Positions 24,828 through 32,878 of a stretch of DNA of 37,042 bases are shown here, one piece after another. The first letter of the stretch is position 1, and the number at the start of each line of letters is the position of its first letter. This DNA comes from Sneathiellales bacterium (GTDB taxonomy: Bacteria > Pseudomonadota > Alphaproteobacteria > JANQFL01), in assembly GCA_028277845.1 (NCBI GenBank), contig JANQFL010000037.1, positions 1-37,042 of the forward strand. Reading direction: 5' to 3'. Below the pieces are notes generated by a model. It did not search any database and was not told the DNA's origin. It saw only the letters and a list, made by a program, of their open reading frames with translations. The translations under genes were made by a program, and so were the position numbers.

Positions 24828-26471
24828 ATGCCGCAGAGCGACATTTACGAAGCGGGACTGAGCAAAGTCGCCGCCAATTTTCAGACCCTGTCGCCGCTGA
24901 CCCTGATCGAGCGGGCGGCCCATGTCTTTCCGAACCGCACGGCCATCATTCACGGTACCGTCCGCCGCACCTGGGCCGAAACCTATGCCCGCTGCCGGCA
25001 GCTGGCCAGCGCGCTGACGAAACGCGGCATCGGTCTCGGCGACACCGTGGCGGTGATGGCGACCAATACACCGGAAATCTACGAAGCCCATTTCGGCGTA
25101 CCCATGACGGGTGCGGTGTTGAATACCCTCAACACCCGGCTCGACGGCGAAGCCCTCGGTTTCATCCTCGGTCACGGCGAGGCCAAGGTGCTGATCACCG
25201 ACACCGAGTTCTCGCCGGTCATCGCCGAAGCGCTCAGGATCGCGGACCGTGACATCCTGGTGATCGACATCGACGACCCGCAGGCCGAGCTGCCCGAAGG
25301 CGCCGGCCAGACATTGGGTGAAATGGATTACGAGGCGTTTATCGCCGACGGTGACGCCGACTTCGCCTGGTCGCCGCCGGCCGACGAATGGCAGGCGATT
25401 TCGCTGAATTACACATCGGGCACCACCGGCAACCCCAAGGGTGTCGTCTACCACCATCGCGGCGCCTATCTGAACGCCATGGGCAATATCGTGTCGTGGA
25501 ACATGCAGCCCCATCCGGTCTACCTCTGGACCCTGCCCATGTTCCATTGCAACGGCTGGTGCTTCCCCTGGACCATCGCCGCGCAGGCGGGCACCAGCGT
25601 GTGCCTGCGCAAGGTCGGCGCCAAGGGCATCTTCGACGGCATCGCCGACCACAAGGTCAACTACTTCTGCGGCGCGCCGATCGTGCTCAGCTTCGTCATC
25701 AATGCCAGCGATGCCGACAAGCGGCCTTTCGACCACCAGGTCAACGTCATGACCGCCGCGGCGCCGCCGCCGGCCTCGGTGTTGGAAGCGATGGAGCGCG
25801 ACGGCTTCAACGTGACCCACGTCTACGGCCTGACCGAGACTTACGGCCCCGCAGTGGTCTGTGCCTGGCACGAGGAATGGGATGACCTGCCGTCCGCCGA
25901 ACGGGCGGCGATGAAATCGCGCCAGGGCGTGCGCTATCACGTGCTGCAGGGCCTCGACGTCATCGACCCGGAAACCATGCAGTCCGTGCCGGCGGACGGC
26001 GAAACCATGGGCGAGGTCATGTTCCAGGGCAACATCGTCATGAAGGGCTATCTGAAAAACCCCGACGCGACCGGAGAATCGTTGTCCGGCGGCTGGTTCC
26101 ATTCCGGTGACCTGGGCGTCAAACACCCGGACGGCTACATCCAGCTCAAAGACCGGTCCAAGGACATCATCATTTCCGGCGGCGAAAACATCTCGTCGAT
26201 CGAAGTGGAAGGCGTGATCTACAAGCACCCGGATGTGATGGATGCCGCCGTGGTCGCCCGGCCCGACGACAAGTGGGGCGAAACGCCGTGCGCCTTCGTC
26301 GAATTGAAGCCGGATGCCGGCGACGTGTCGGACAAGGACATCATCACGTTCTGCCGCGACAACCTGGCCCACTACAAATGCCCCAAGCACGTCGTGTTCG
26401 GCGACCTGCCGAAAACGTCGACCGGCAAGATTCAGAAATTCATCCTGCGCGAACGCGCCCGCGACATGTAG
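24828..26471 (+). CDS. Acyl-CoA ligase, DmdB-like medium/short-chain type
   Basis: A 547-residue AMP-forming fatty-acid CoA ligase. The nucleotide loop is YTSGTTGNPKG (195-205); later motifs are VYGLTETYGP, GWFHSGDLGVKHPDGYIQLKDRSKD and KTSTGKIQKFIL with the catalytic lysine. The N-terminus (LIERAAHVFPNRTAIIHGTVRRTWAE) matches the group that includes 3-methylmercaptopropionate-CoA ligase (DmdB), so an MMPA or short/medium-chain acid is a plausible substrate. The start ATG at 24828 follows TTGGAGGAC; an earlier in-frame ATG (24756) lacks a ribosome site. The 160-bp intergenic region to prpE is shared. Confidence 0.85.
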   Translation: MPQSDIYEAGLSKVAANFQTLSPLTLIERAAHVFPNRTAIIHGTVRRTWAETYARCRQLASALTKRGIGLGDTVAVMATNTPEIYEAHFGVPMTGAVLNTLNTRLDGEALGFILGHGEAKVLITDTEFSPVIAEALRIADRDILVIDIDDPQAELPEGAGQTLGEMDYEAFIADGDADFAWSPPADEWQAISLNYTSGTTGNPKGVVYHHRGAYLNAMGNIVSWNMQPHPVYLWTLPMFHCNGWCFPWTIAAQAGTSVCLRKVGAKGIFDGIADHKVNYFCGAPIVLSFVINASDADKRPFDHQVNVMTAAAPPPASVLEAMERDGFNVTHVYGLTETYGPAVVCAWHEEWDDLPSAERAAMKSRQGVRYHVLQGLDVIDPETMQSVPADGETMGEVMFQGNIVMKGYLKNPDATGESLSGGWFHSGDLGVKHPDGYIQLKDRSKDIIISGGENISSIEVEGVIYKHPDVMDAAVVARPDDKWGETPCAFVELKPDAGDVSDKDIITFCRDNLAHYKCPKHVVFGDLPKTSTGKIQKFILRERARDM

Positions 26472-26483
26472 GCCGACACACCA

Positions 26484-26513
26484 GCGCCCGGCGGGAACAA
26501 CCCGGCCGGGCGC
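26484..26513 (+). terminator. GC-rich hairpin after the acyl-CoA ligase gene
   Basis: GCGCCCGGC (26484-26492) pairs with GCCGGGCGC (26505-26513) and the loop adds GGG/CCC pairs with one bulge. There is no T-run, so termination would be weak or Rho-assisted. The rest of 26514-26597 shows nothing recognisable. Confidence 0.4.
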
Positions 26514-26597
26514 GGAACTTGGTCACGCGATACACGCAAGGCTTCGCCAGCCTTCATGCGGTGTTCGCGGTATCACGATTTCAGTGGAAAATCCGGT

Positions 26598-26774
26598 TTA
26601 GTGCGCCGTCTCGTGTTCGAGCCTGGCAATTTCGTCTTTTATTCGAAGCTTTTGTTTCTTCAGGTCTGAGATTCGTATCGAGTCCGGTTCGGGTCTGTGT
26701 ATTTCGACGTCGATCTGCTGTTTTAGATTGGCATGTTTTTCGCGCAGCTGAACGATGTGTGACTCCGTGCTCAT
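26598..26774 (-). CDS. DUF465 (YdcH-like) small protein
   Basis: A 58-residue protein too short to be noticed easily. It begins MSTESHIVQLREKHANLKQQ and ends LRIKDEIARLEHETAH. The pattern (HIVQLREKHA-LKxxID, then RISDLKKQKLRIKDEIARLE) is the DUF465/YdcH family of short antiparallel helical-hairpin proteins of unknown function, common in proteobacteria. The start ATG at 26774 has AGGAGC at the right distance. Base composition is lower in GC than the adjacent ligase gene. A second DUF465 gene lies at 28233, 1.5 kb away. Confidence 0.9.
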   Translation of the reverse strand: MSTESHIVQLREKHANLKQQIDVEIHRPEPDSIRISDLKKQKLRIKDEIARLEHETAH

Positions 26775-26944
26775 CTGAAGAGAGCTCCTTTCCTAGAAAG
26801 TTTAACGGGAAAACGGGGTGTGTTTGGAAAGCGCCTCCATGCAAATTTCAACTACCTCTTTTAAACCACGTATGACACGATCTGTCACGCTTCAAGGGCC
26901 CGAGTCGGGGCAAAGGTTAACGCATCACCAACCGAGGATTGCCG

Positions 26945-27550
26945 ATGTCGCAGCCTACCAGACTGATTGTTGGATTGAGCGGCGCATCGGGCGTGATTTA
27001 CGGCGTGCGGATGCTCGAAACGCTGCGATCCCTGGACGTGGAGACCCATCTTGTGATGAGCAAGGCGGCCGAGATGACGTTGGCCTACGAGACCGATCTG
27101 AAGTCCGCCGACGTGACCAAATTGGCCGATGTGCGCCACCCCATCGCCGACATCGGCGCCGCCATCTCGTCGGGTTCATTCAAAACGCTCGGCATGGTCA
27201 TCGCCCCGTGTTCGATCCGGACGGCGTCGGAAATCGCCACCGGCGTCACATCCAGTCTGCTGACCCGCGCCGCCGATGTGGTACTCAAGGAACGCCGCCG
27301 CCTGGTCCTGATGGTGCGCGAAACGCCGCTGCACGCGGGCCATCTGAAAACACTTGCACAGCTCGCGGACATGGGCGCCATTGTCGCACCGCCTGTGCCG
27401 GCGTTCTATGCCAAGCCGGACAGTCTGGATGCGATGATCAATCACACGGTTGGGCGGGTCCTCGATCTGTTCGATCTCGATACCGGTAAGATCAAACGCT
27501 GGGGCGAAGCCGTCGGGCCGGGCTCCAAAAACGGATCGCTCAACCCGTGA
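26945..27550 (+). CDS. ubiX: Flavin prenyltransferase UbiX
   Basis: UbiX makes the prenylated-FMN cofactor used by UbiD decarboxylases, needed here for ubiquinone biosynthesis. The start ATG at 26945 (MSQPTRLIVGLSGASG) has GAGG 7 bases upstream; a TTG two codons earlier is less likely. The 201-residue protein shows the flavin-loop GLSGASG, IAPCSIRTASEIA, TRAADVVLKERRRLVLMVRETPLH and PAFYAKPDSLD, all family signatures. The common D(N/T)L before TRAAD reads SSLL here. No ubiD is in the window. Its 3' end overlaps by 11 bp the convergent DUF2390 gene. Confidence 0.95.
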   Translation: MSQPTRLIVGLSGASGVIYGVRMLETLRSLDVETHLVMSKAAEMTLAYETDLKSADVTKLADVRHPIADIGAAISSGSFKTLGMVIAPCSIRTASEIATGVTSSLLTRAADVVLKERRRLVLMVRETPLHAGHLKTLAQLADMGAIVAPPVPAFYAKPDSLDAMINHTVGRVLDLFDLDTGKIKRWGEAVGPGSKNGSLNP

Positions 27551-28100
27551 CCGGCGCCGCGTTCGTGCGAGGCGGAAACGCCTGAGTTAGGATCGTGTCG
27601 AGTGCCGCCTGCTCGTCTTCCTTGAGCTTGACGTTCAACCGATCCAGATACACCGCCACGTTGGCCCGTGCGTCATCGGCTTGACCGTCGTCACCGAAGC
27701 TGCCGGTCGCCGGCCGTGTCATTGTGTCGGCCAGCATCAGTTGCTCGATGTGTTCGGCGTGAATTTCCGTTTCCTTGACGACACGGCGGATCTGATCGGC
27801 GAGGTGACGTGGCGCGGTGCCGATCGACCCCTTGAGGTAACGCCGCGCGCGTCGCAATGCCAGCACGACGTCTTGACGCCAGTCCGCCACCGTTTCCAGT
27901 GCACGGTCCAGTTCGCCATCTTCGAATACACCACGCCCGCCGGCGGCCACCCAGCAGCAGAACAACAGTACGTTGACGTTGACATCGTGACGTTCCTGCA
28001 GAAGCAGGCAGGCCTCGGCCACGTCCGCGTCACCGTAGACACGGATGGAAAAGTCCCAGAACTCGTTGGGTGGAAACGCGCTTTGCGATATCACACTCAT
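27540..28100 (-). CDS. DUF2390 / TIGR02444 family protein
   Basis: A 186-residue protein starting MSVISQSAFPPNEFWDFSIRVYGD at ATG 28100, with GGAGAG upstream. FWDFSIRVYGDADVAEACLLLQERHDVNVNVLLFCCW is the TIGR02444/DUF2390 signature. The family is all-helical and of unknown function. The tail contains a helix ending FPPRTNAAP. It converges with ubiX (11-bp overlap) and is divergent from a DUF465 gene. Confidence 0.88.
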   Translation of the reverse strand: MSVISQSAFPPNEFWDFSIRVYGDADVAEACLLLQERHDVNVNVLLFCCWVAAGGRGVFEDGELDRALETVADWRQDVVLALRRARRYLKGSIGTAPRHLADQIRRVVKETEIHAEHIEQLMLADTMTRPATGSFGDDGQADDARANVAVYLDRLNVKLKEDEQAALDTILTQAFPPRTNAAPVTG

Positions 28101-28232
28101 TCCGGCTGTCTCTCCAATGCGCTGGCGGCTTTGACCCGCCAAGCGAAAATGTTAATCTACGCCGATCTCGGTGCTGTCCATCCGGAGCCCCCTGGACTCC
28201 GCGGAAAGCCCACCCATGGAACACGTTTTACC

Positions 28233-28451
28233 ATGAGCGACGACGATACTTCAGACGACCCCGAGTCCATACGCGCCAAGCTTGTCGAGTTGCGCACGGA
28301 ACACCGCGACCTGGACGACGCCATCAACGCGATGGACGAACGGGGCGTCTACGACACGATCAAGGTCCAGCGCCTGAAAAAACGCAAGCTGGCGCTCAAG
28401 GACCAGATCTCCCGCCTGGAAAACGCCCTGGTCCCGGACATCATCGCCTAG
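28233..28451 (+). CDS. DUF465 (YdcH-like) small protein, second copy
   Basis: A 72-residue protein from ATG 28233: an acidic leader (MSDDDTSDDPESIRAKL), then LRTEHRDLDDAINAMDERGVYDTIKVQRLKKRKLALKDQISRLENAL. The hairpin-helix pattern L.EH..LD..I and IKVQRLKKRKLALKDQI is that of DUF465. The adjacent GGDEF gene converges 24 bp downstream. The ribosome site is weak. An extended upstream frame exists but overlaps the DUF2390 gene on the other strand and is not credible. Confidence 0.88.
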   Translation: MSDDDTSDDPESIRAKLVELRTEHRDLDDAINAMDERGVYDTIKVQRLKKRKLALKDQISRLENALVPDIIA

Positions 28452-28475
28452 GCCCGGCCAATTCCGGCGCACCCG

Positions 28476-29213
28476 TCAGCCGTCCTTGCCGTCCGGCTTG
28501 GACGCCGACTTGTTGGCGTACATCGCCTTGTCGACCTGGGCCAGCGCCGTACCGGCGTCCTCGCCGGCCTTGAGGCCATAAACCCCGACAGCGATGTCCA
28601 GCGCCACCGGCGTTCCTTCCCACTGGAAATCCAACTCACGCACGATTTGCACCAGGCCTTCGCCCTTCTCCCGTCCCGACGCCTCATCGGCATTGGACAG
28701 AATGACCGCAAATTCATCACCGCCAATGCGGCCGACCACATCGGAATCACGCACATGATCGACCAGCACCTGCGCAATGGTCATCAGGGCCTGGTCGCCG
28801 GCAGCGTGTCCATGGGTATCGTTGATGGCCTTGAAGTTGTTGGCGTCGAAGAACAGCAGCGTTGCCGGCGTGCCGTAACGATCGGAGTAGCTCATCACCC
28901 GCGACAGTTCACGGACGAAGGCGCGGCGGTTGTAGACCGGGGCCAACGAGTCCTCGTCGGCCAGCCGTTCCATATCACCGAGCCGCGCCTGGGCGCTGGC
29001 CAGCTGCTGGCGCAGACTGTCCACTTCGGCCATCAGCCGCATGATGGCGTCACGCACCTTCGGGGTAAGCTCGGCTTCAGGGATACCCATGACGGACGCC
29101 GTGTCGCGGATCTCTCGCGGGTCGGACACCCGGGCTCCGTCGTCGCGCTTGACGGCGGGTGAACCCGTGACGGCGTTCACGCCGGCGATCGGTCTGGTTC
29201 GGCTGATGCGCAT
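28476..29213 (-). CDS. Diguanylate cyclase (GGDEF domain)
   Basis: The 245-residue protein has a short N-terminal region without membrane segments or a recognisable sensor domain, a helical stretch (LRQQLASAQARLGDMERLADEDSL, ~68-90), and a GGDEF domain (about 85-235). The active-site loop is intact (GGDEF, 164-168). FFDANNFKAINDTHGHAAGD carries the metal/base-binding part. RDSD at 155-158, five residues before GGDEF, is a complete RxxD inhibitory site, so product inhibition by c-di-GMP is expected. It is therefore likely an active enzyme. Convergent with DUF465, divergent from purE. Confidence 0.9.
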   Translation of the reverse strand: MRISRTRPIAGVNAVTGSPAVKRDDGARVSDPREIRDTASVMGIPEAELTPKVRDAIMRLMAEVDSLRQQLASAQARLGDMERLADEDSLAPVYNRRAFVRELSRVMSYSDRYGTPATLLFFDANNFKAINDTHGHAAGDQALMTIAQVLVDHVRDSDVVGRIGGDEFAVILSNADEASGREKGEGLVQIVRELDFQWEGTPVALDIAVGVYGLKAGEDAGTALAQVDKAMYANKSASKPDGKDG

Positions 29214-29477
29214 GGCCCGTTACCCTTGTGCGCCTTTCGGACGCGGCTCCTTCAAAAAAACAAGCGAATGGCCGGGCGAAACCCGTGATTTCGCCCGTAT
29301 TCCGAAAGAGTGCCACGGATTTGGTTAACAAATCCTACCGAAAGATGAATGGATCGTTTGGACTGTCGCGTGACATCCGCCGTATTAGAGTTCTTGCCAG
29401 CCCGGGCGCGATTTCTATAATCGCCGCTTTTCCGGCCAATCGCGCGCCATATTCGGACATACAGGGAGTTAACCACC

Positions 29478-29966
29478 ATGGGCACCGAGCAACCCACCGT
29501 CGCCATTCTGATGGGCAGTCAGTCGGACTGGAAAGTCATGAAAAACGTCGCCGACACCCTCGACAAGTTCGGCGTGGGTCACGAGGCCAGGGTCATTTCG
29601 GCCCATCGCAACGCCGACAAGCTGGACGCCTACGTTTCGGCGGCAGCCGGCCGGGGCACCAAGGTGTTCGTCGCCGGTGCCGGCATGGCGGCGGCACTGC
29701 CCGGCGTGGTCGCGGCCAAAACACCCTTGCCGGTGCTGGGCGTACCGATGGAAAGCAAAGTGAATGGCCTGGACAGCCTGTTGTCCATGGTGCAGATGCC
29801 CGCCGGCATTCCGGTCGGCACGCTGGCCATCGGCCGGGCCGGCGCCGTCAACGCCGCGTTGCTGGCGGTGGCCATCCTGGCGCTGAACGACGGTGAACTG
29901 GCGGACAAGCTGGCGGCACATCGGGCCGACATGGCCGACGCACCGGACATTCCGCAAGACGACTGA
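29478..29966 (+). CDS. purE: PurE-family protein (N5-CAIR mutase) with altered active-site motif
   Basis: The 162-residue length and fold signatures fit PurE, the mutase converting N5-CAIR to CAIR in purine synthesis: LMGSQSDW (11-18), SAHRNADKL (41-49, catalytic His43), [34 protein letters not shown]. However the usual GAGGAAHLPG is [10 protein letters not shown] (67-76), so the second conserved histidine is Ala73 and a Gly is Met70. The motif AHRxPD is AHRNAD. No purK follows; the next gene (COQ9) is convergent with abutting stop codons. The family is clear, but full activity is not guaranteed. AGGGAG precedes the ATG. Confidence 0.85.
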   Translation: MGTEQPTVAILMGSQSDWKVMKNVADTLDKFGVGHEARVISAHRNADKLDAYVSAAAGRGTKVFVAGAGMAAALPGVVAAKTPLPVLGVPMESKVNGLDSLLSMVQMPAGIPVGTLAIGRAGAVNAALLAVAILALNDGELADKLAAHRADMADAPDIPQDD

Positions 29967-30611
29967 TTATCCGGCGCGGCGCGTCCGGAAGGAAAAACCC
30001 GGGCGCGGCGTCCATTTGCCGCCCAGGCCGCGCAATTTGGCCTTGGCCTTTTCGATTCGCATGACGTCCTCGATGCGGCGGTCGAGAAACGCCCAGGTTT
30101 CGGTGCAGTCTTCCGATTGGTCGCCGAGCCAGATCAGCACCGTGGAGGTGTAGACACCGGCCAGCAAGGCGCGCTTGGTATAGAAATTCCAATCCGTCGC
30201 CGTGTCGCCGGCGGCATGCCACATAGCATCGACCGTACGGTACACCGATTTCAATGCGCCGGGCGCATTGCCGGGCAAGGCCTCGAATGCCACCGCGCGG
30301 CGCACCGCCTCCTTGTGCGGCGCCAATAGGTCCAGACGGGTACGAACGGCACATGTGACCCGCTCGCGGATGCGCATCGAAGGTAAATCCTTTGCCTCCA
30401 GCGCTTCCACCATGCGCCGGTCGGTATCCTTGGAAAAATAGTCGAGCGCCTGGGACGGGCCGCGGGGGAACGCCCGCTTGGCGGTGACGGCGTCATACCC
30501 GGCGTCGACGGCGGCCCGGGCCAGTGTCTTGTTCGTCCAGCCGTCGAAGGCGACATTGGGCAGCAAGGCGGCCAGGATGTTCTTGCGAATGTCAGCCAGT
30601 GTATCGCTCAT
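29967..30611 (-). CDS. COQ9 family protein
   Basis: A 214-residue homologue of COQ9, a lipid-binding TetR-fold protein that supports ubiquinone biosynthesis (with COQ7 in eukaryotes). GWTNKTLARAAVDAGYDAVTAKRAFPRG is the TetR-like N-terminal helix region and NFYTKRALLAGVYTSTVLIWLGDQSED-TETWAFLDRRI is the COQ9 signature. Its start overlaps the stop of the upstream def gene by 4 bp (ATGA), so they are co-translated. ubiX elsewhere in the window serves the same pathway. The 3' end abuts purE. Confidence 0.9.
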   Translation of the reverse strand: MSDTLADIRKNILAALLPNVAFDGWTNKTLARAAVDAGYDAVTAKRAFPRGPSQALDYFSKDTDRRMVEALEAKDLPSMRIRERVTCAVRTRLDLLAPHKEAVRRAVAFEALPGNAPGALKSVYRTVDAMWHAAGDTATDWNFYTKRALLAGVYTSTVLIWLGDQSEDCTETWAFLDRRIEDVMRIEKAKAKLRGLGGKWTPRPGFSFRTRRAG

Positions 30612-31162
30612 TGCGCTGCGTCCTCCTGCCGTTCGGCACCCGGATCCTCACGGGCTTCCATATATCTGCGCATCTCGCTTTCGAATATCAGACGGCTCAA
30701 ATCGGTCATACGCTGAGGATAAAGAATGCCATCCAGGTGATCGCATTCGTGTTGCACGACCCGCGCGTGATACCCTTCGGCTTCCCGCTCGATGGTCTCA
30801 CCATTCAGGGATAAACCGCGATATCCGATATGCGCGTGACGCGGCACCTCGCCGCGTAATCCAGGCACCGACAGGCACCCTTCCCACCCCAATTCGATCT
30901 GATCGCTCAACGGTTCGATCACGGGATTGACCAGAACCGTCGTCGGGCCCAATTCATCGTCGGCGCCGGGCACATGAAAGATCACCACGCGCACGGATTC
31001 GTGCACTTGAGGGGCGGCCAGGCCAAGACCACCGATATCGTCGAGGGTCTCCAGCATGTCCGCCGCCAGGCGATGCACGGCCGGATGGGACGGATCGGCC
31101 ACGGGCCGTGCGATTTGTTGCAACACCGGGTGCCCCATGCGGGCGATTTTCAGTACGGACAT
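30608..31162 (-). CDS. def: Peptide deformylase
   Basis: Def removes the formyl group from nascent proteins. From ATG 31162 it encodes 184 residues (MSVLKIARMGHPVL). All three motifs are present: GLGLAAPQ (45-52), EGCLS (94-98, metal ligand Cys96) and HECDH (138-142, His138, Glu139, His142). The extra 75 codons upstream in frame lack family similarity, so the ATG at 31162 is preferred. COQ9 follows with a 4-bp overlap. fmt, the common partner, is not here. Divergent from rpsU, 252 bp apart. Confidence 0.96.
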   Translation of the reverse strand: MSVLKIARMGHPVLQQIARPVADPSHPAVHRLAADMLETLDDIGGLGLAAPQVHESVRVVIFHVPGADDELGPTTVLVNPVIEPLSDQIELGWEGCLSVPGLRGEVPRHAHIGYRGLSLNGETIEREAEGYHARVVQHECDHLDGILYPQRMTDLSRLIFESEMRRYMEAREDPGAERQEDAAQ

Positions 31163-31414
31163 ACCGGTAATATGAGGGTTCGGGCGGACCGGGTCAAAGT
31201 CTCCATGCAATCCATCCGCGCCTTCCCAACGGATAAAATGCCTTTGGTTCCGGGACAATTTATGGTTAATGGGCCTTAACGATCTTAGTTCTTCACAGGC
31301 GCGAACACGTGTGTTATGAGTCGCGCTTTCCAGGCCGCACCTGGAAACCAGTTTGTGCGCCCTATTTTCAGCCAATTTGGCGACTGCCAACGGTCAACAG
31401 GAGATACGACCACC

Positions 31415-31621
31415 GTGCTCGTTCAGGTCCGCGACAACAATGTCGACCAAGCTCTCAAAGCGCTTAAGAAGAAAATGCAGCGCGAGGGCATTTTCCGTGA
31501 AATGAAGCTGCGTTCTTATTACGAAAAGCCGTCGGAAAAGCGTGCCCGCGAAAAGGCCCAGGCCATTCGCCGCGCCCGTAAGCTGGCCCGCAAGCGCGCC
31601 GAACGGGAAGGCCTGATCTAA
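31415..31621 (+). CDS. rpsU: 30S ribosomal protein S21
   Basis: A 68-residue S21 starting at GTG 31415 (read [20 protein letters not shown]). The sequence continues [25 protein letters not shown] and ends in a very basic tail ([14 protein letters not shown]), standard for the family. AGGAG lies about 11 bases upstream. The gene stands alone, with a strong terminator after it. Confidence 0.96.
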   Translation: MLVQVRDNNVDQALKALKKKMQREGIFREMKLRSYYEKPSEKRAREKAQAIRRARKLARKRAEREGLI

Positions 31622-31673
31622 ACAGGCTCCGGTCGCCGGCCTCCTGGTCCGAAGAGAGGGCCGGCCAAGGGAC

Positions 31674-31707
31674 AAACCGCCCCTGAACCGTCAGGCGGCG
31701 GTTTTTT
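31674..31707 (+). terminator. Intrinsic terminator after rpsU
   Basis: AAACCGCC and CCTGA pair with TCAGG and GGCGGTTT around an ACCG loop, with one bulged C; six T end it (31702-31707). Confidence 0.88.
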
Positions 31708-31816
31708 GCGTTCTTGTTCAGCATTTCGGTTCCCTTGATCGCTCAGGGAGCGACTCCTAAGATGACGCGGCATTGCCATCCGTAGGCAGCACATTTTCGA
31801 GGGAGACCGATCAGCC

Positions 31817-32830
31817 GTGACAATTCGCTTTTTGCCGCATCTGTTCACCGCCATTTTGGCTGCGACGGTGCTGATCGCACTCGGCAACTCCGCCGGCGCC
31901 CAAAGCCCGGATCAATACTACGAAGACAAAACCGTGACCTTCGTGGTCGGGTTCGGTCCGGGCGGTGGATACGACACATATACGCGGCTTTTGGCGCCTT
32001 ATGTCGGAGAACGCCTGGGAGCAACGGTGGTGGTCAAGAACCAGCCTGGCGGCCGCGGCATGGTGGCGCTCAATCAACTCGTATCCGGCAAACCCGACGG
32101 GTTGACCATTATGTTCGCACCGGGCCACTTCGCGGCGTTCGCGCAACTGGTCGGCCAGGAAGGCGCACGCTTCGACCTGGCCAAACTGCCTTGGCTGGCC
32201 CGGGCCGTACGAGCGAACGAGATCGTATTCGTCAGCGCCAAATCGCCCTACCGCACCATCGAGGACCTGGCCAACGCCAAGGAACCGATCAAATTTTCCG
32301 CCAGTCAGCCGGCGATCATCCTGTGCCGCGCCTTGCATTTGAACTGCAAGCAGATCCGCGGATACCGGGGTAGCAAGCAATTCGTGCTGGCGGCCATCCG
32401 CGGCGAAATCGACGCCTTTACCCTGGCCGGCAGTTCGGCCCGCAAGGCCGCCGAAGGCGGCCAGATCATCCCGGTGTTCGCACTGGGGCACCAGCGCTCG
32501 CAATACTTCAAGGACACGCCAACCATCTTCGAGCGTGGAAATCTCACGGCCGAGCAAAAATGGTGGTTCGGTCTCGAAGACGATGTGCGCAATTTGGGCC
32601 GCGCCTTTGTCACCACACCCGGTGTGGCCGCCGACCGGGTGGCCTATCTGCGCCGTGTGTTCAGCCAGGTCCTCAACGATCCCGATGTCATCGCGGCGGC
32701 GGACAAGATCAAACGCCCGCTGAGTTATCTGTCCGGTGAGGAAGTCGAGAAAACCGTCGGCAAAGTCCTGTCCATGGACGCGGAACGGCGCCGGCAGGTG
32801 CGCGACCTGCTGCTTTCGGGACGGAAATAA
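31817..32830 (+). CDS. tctC: Tripartite tricarboxylate transporter substrate-binding protein (TctC/Bug)
   Basis: A periplasmic solute receptor of 337 residues. The signal peptide (MTIRFLPHLFTAILAATVLI...) should be cut near AGA-QSPDQ, residue 28. VTFVVGFGPGGGYDTYTRLLAPYV, NQPGGRGMVALNQL and FKDTPTIFERGN are typical of the Bug family, which binds citrate, aromatic acids, amino acids or other carboxylates. The ligand here is unknown. tctA follows after 48 bp and tctB overlaps tctA, so the three form one operon. Confidence 0.92.
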   Translation: MTIRFLPHLFTAILAATVLIALGNSAGAQSPDQYYEDKTVTFVVGFGPGGGYDTYTRLLAPYVGERLGATVVVKNQPGGRGMVALNQLVSGKPDGLTIMFAPGHFAAFAQLVGQEGARFDLAKLPWLARAVRANEIVFVSAKSPYRTIEDLANAKEPIKFSASQPAIILCRALHLNCKQIRGYRGSKQFVLAAIRGEIDAFTLAGSSARKAAEGGQIIPVFALGHQRSQYFKDTPTIFERGNLTAEQKWWFGLEDDVRNLGRAFVTTPGVAADRVAYLRRVFSQVLNDPDVIAAADKIKRPLSYLSGEEVEKTVGKVLSMDAERRRQVRDLLLSGRK

Positions 32831-32878
32831 CTGCGTTGCCGATGATCGGGTCATAACGGCCGGGGCCGCGGTGGACTC

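Noticed and set aside
22718-25252. Very long + strand open frame (844 codons) opposite prpE
   Set aside because: Antisense shadow of a well-conserved synthetase; low-complexity His/Arg/Gly/Asp content and no family motif.
31262-31282. CtrA box upstream of rpsU
   Set aside because: TTAA TGGGCC TTAA has a spacing of 6, not 7, bases, so it does not fit the consensus.
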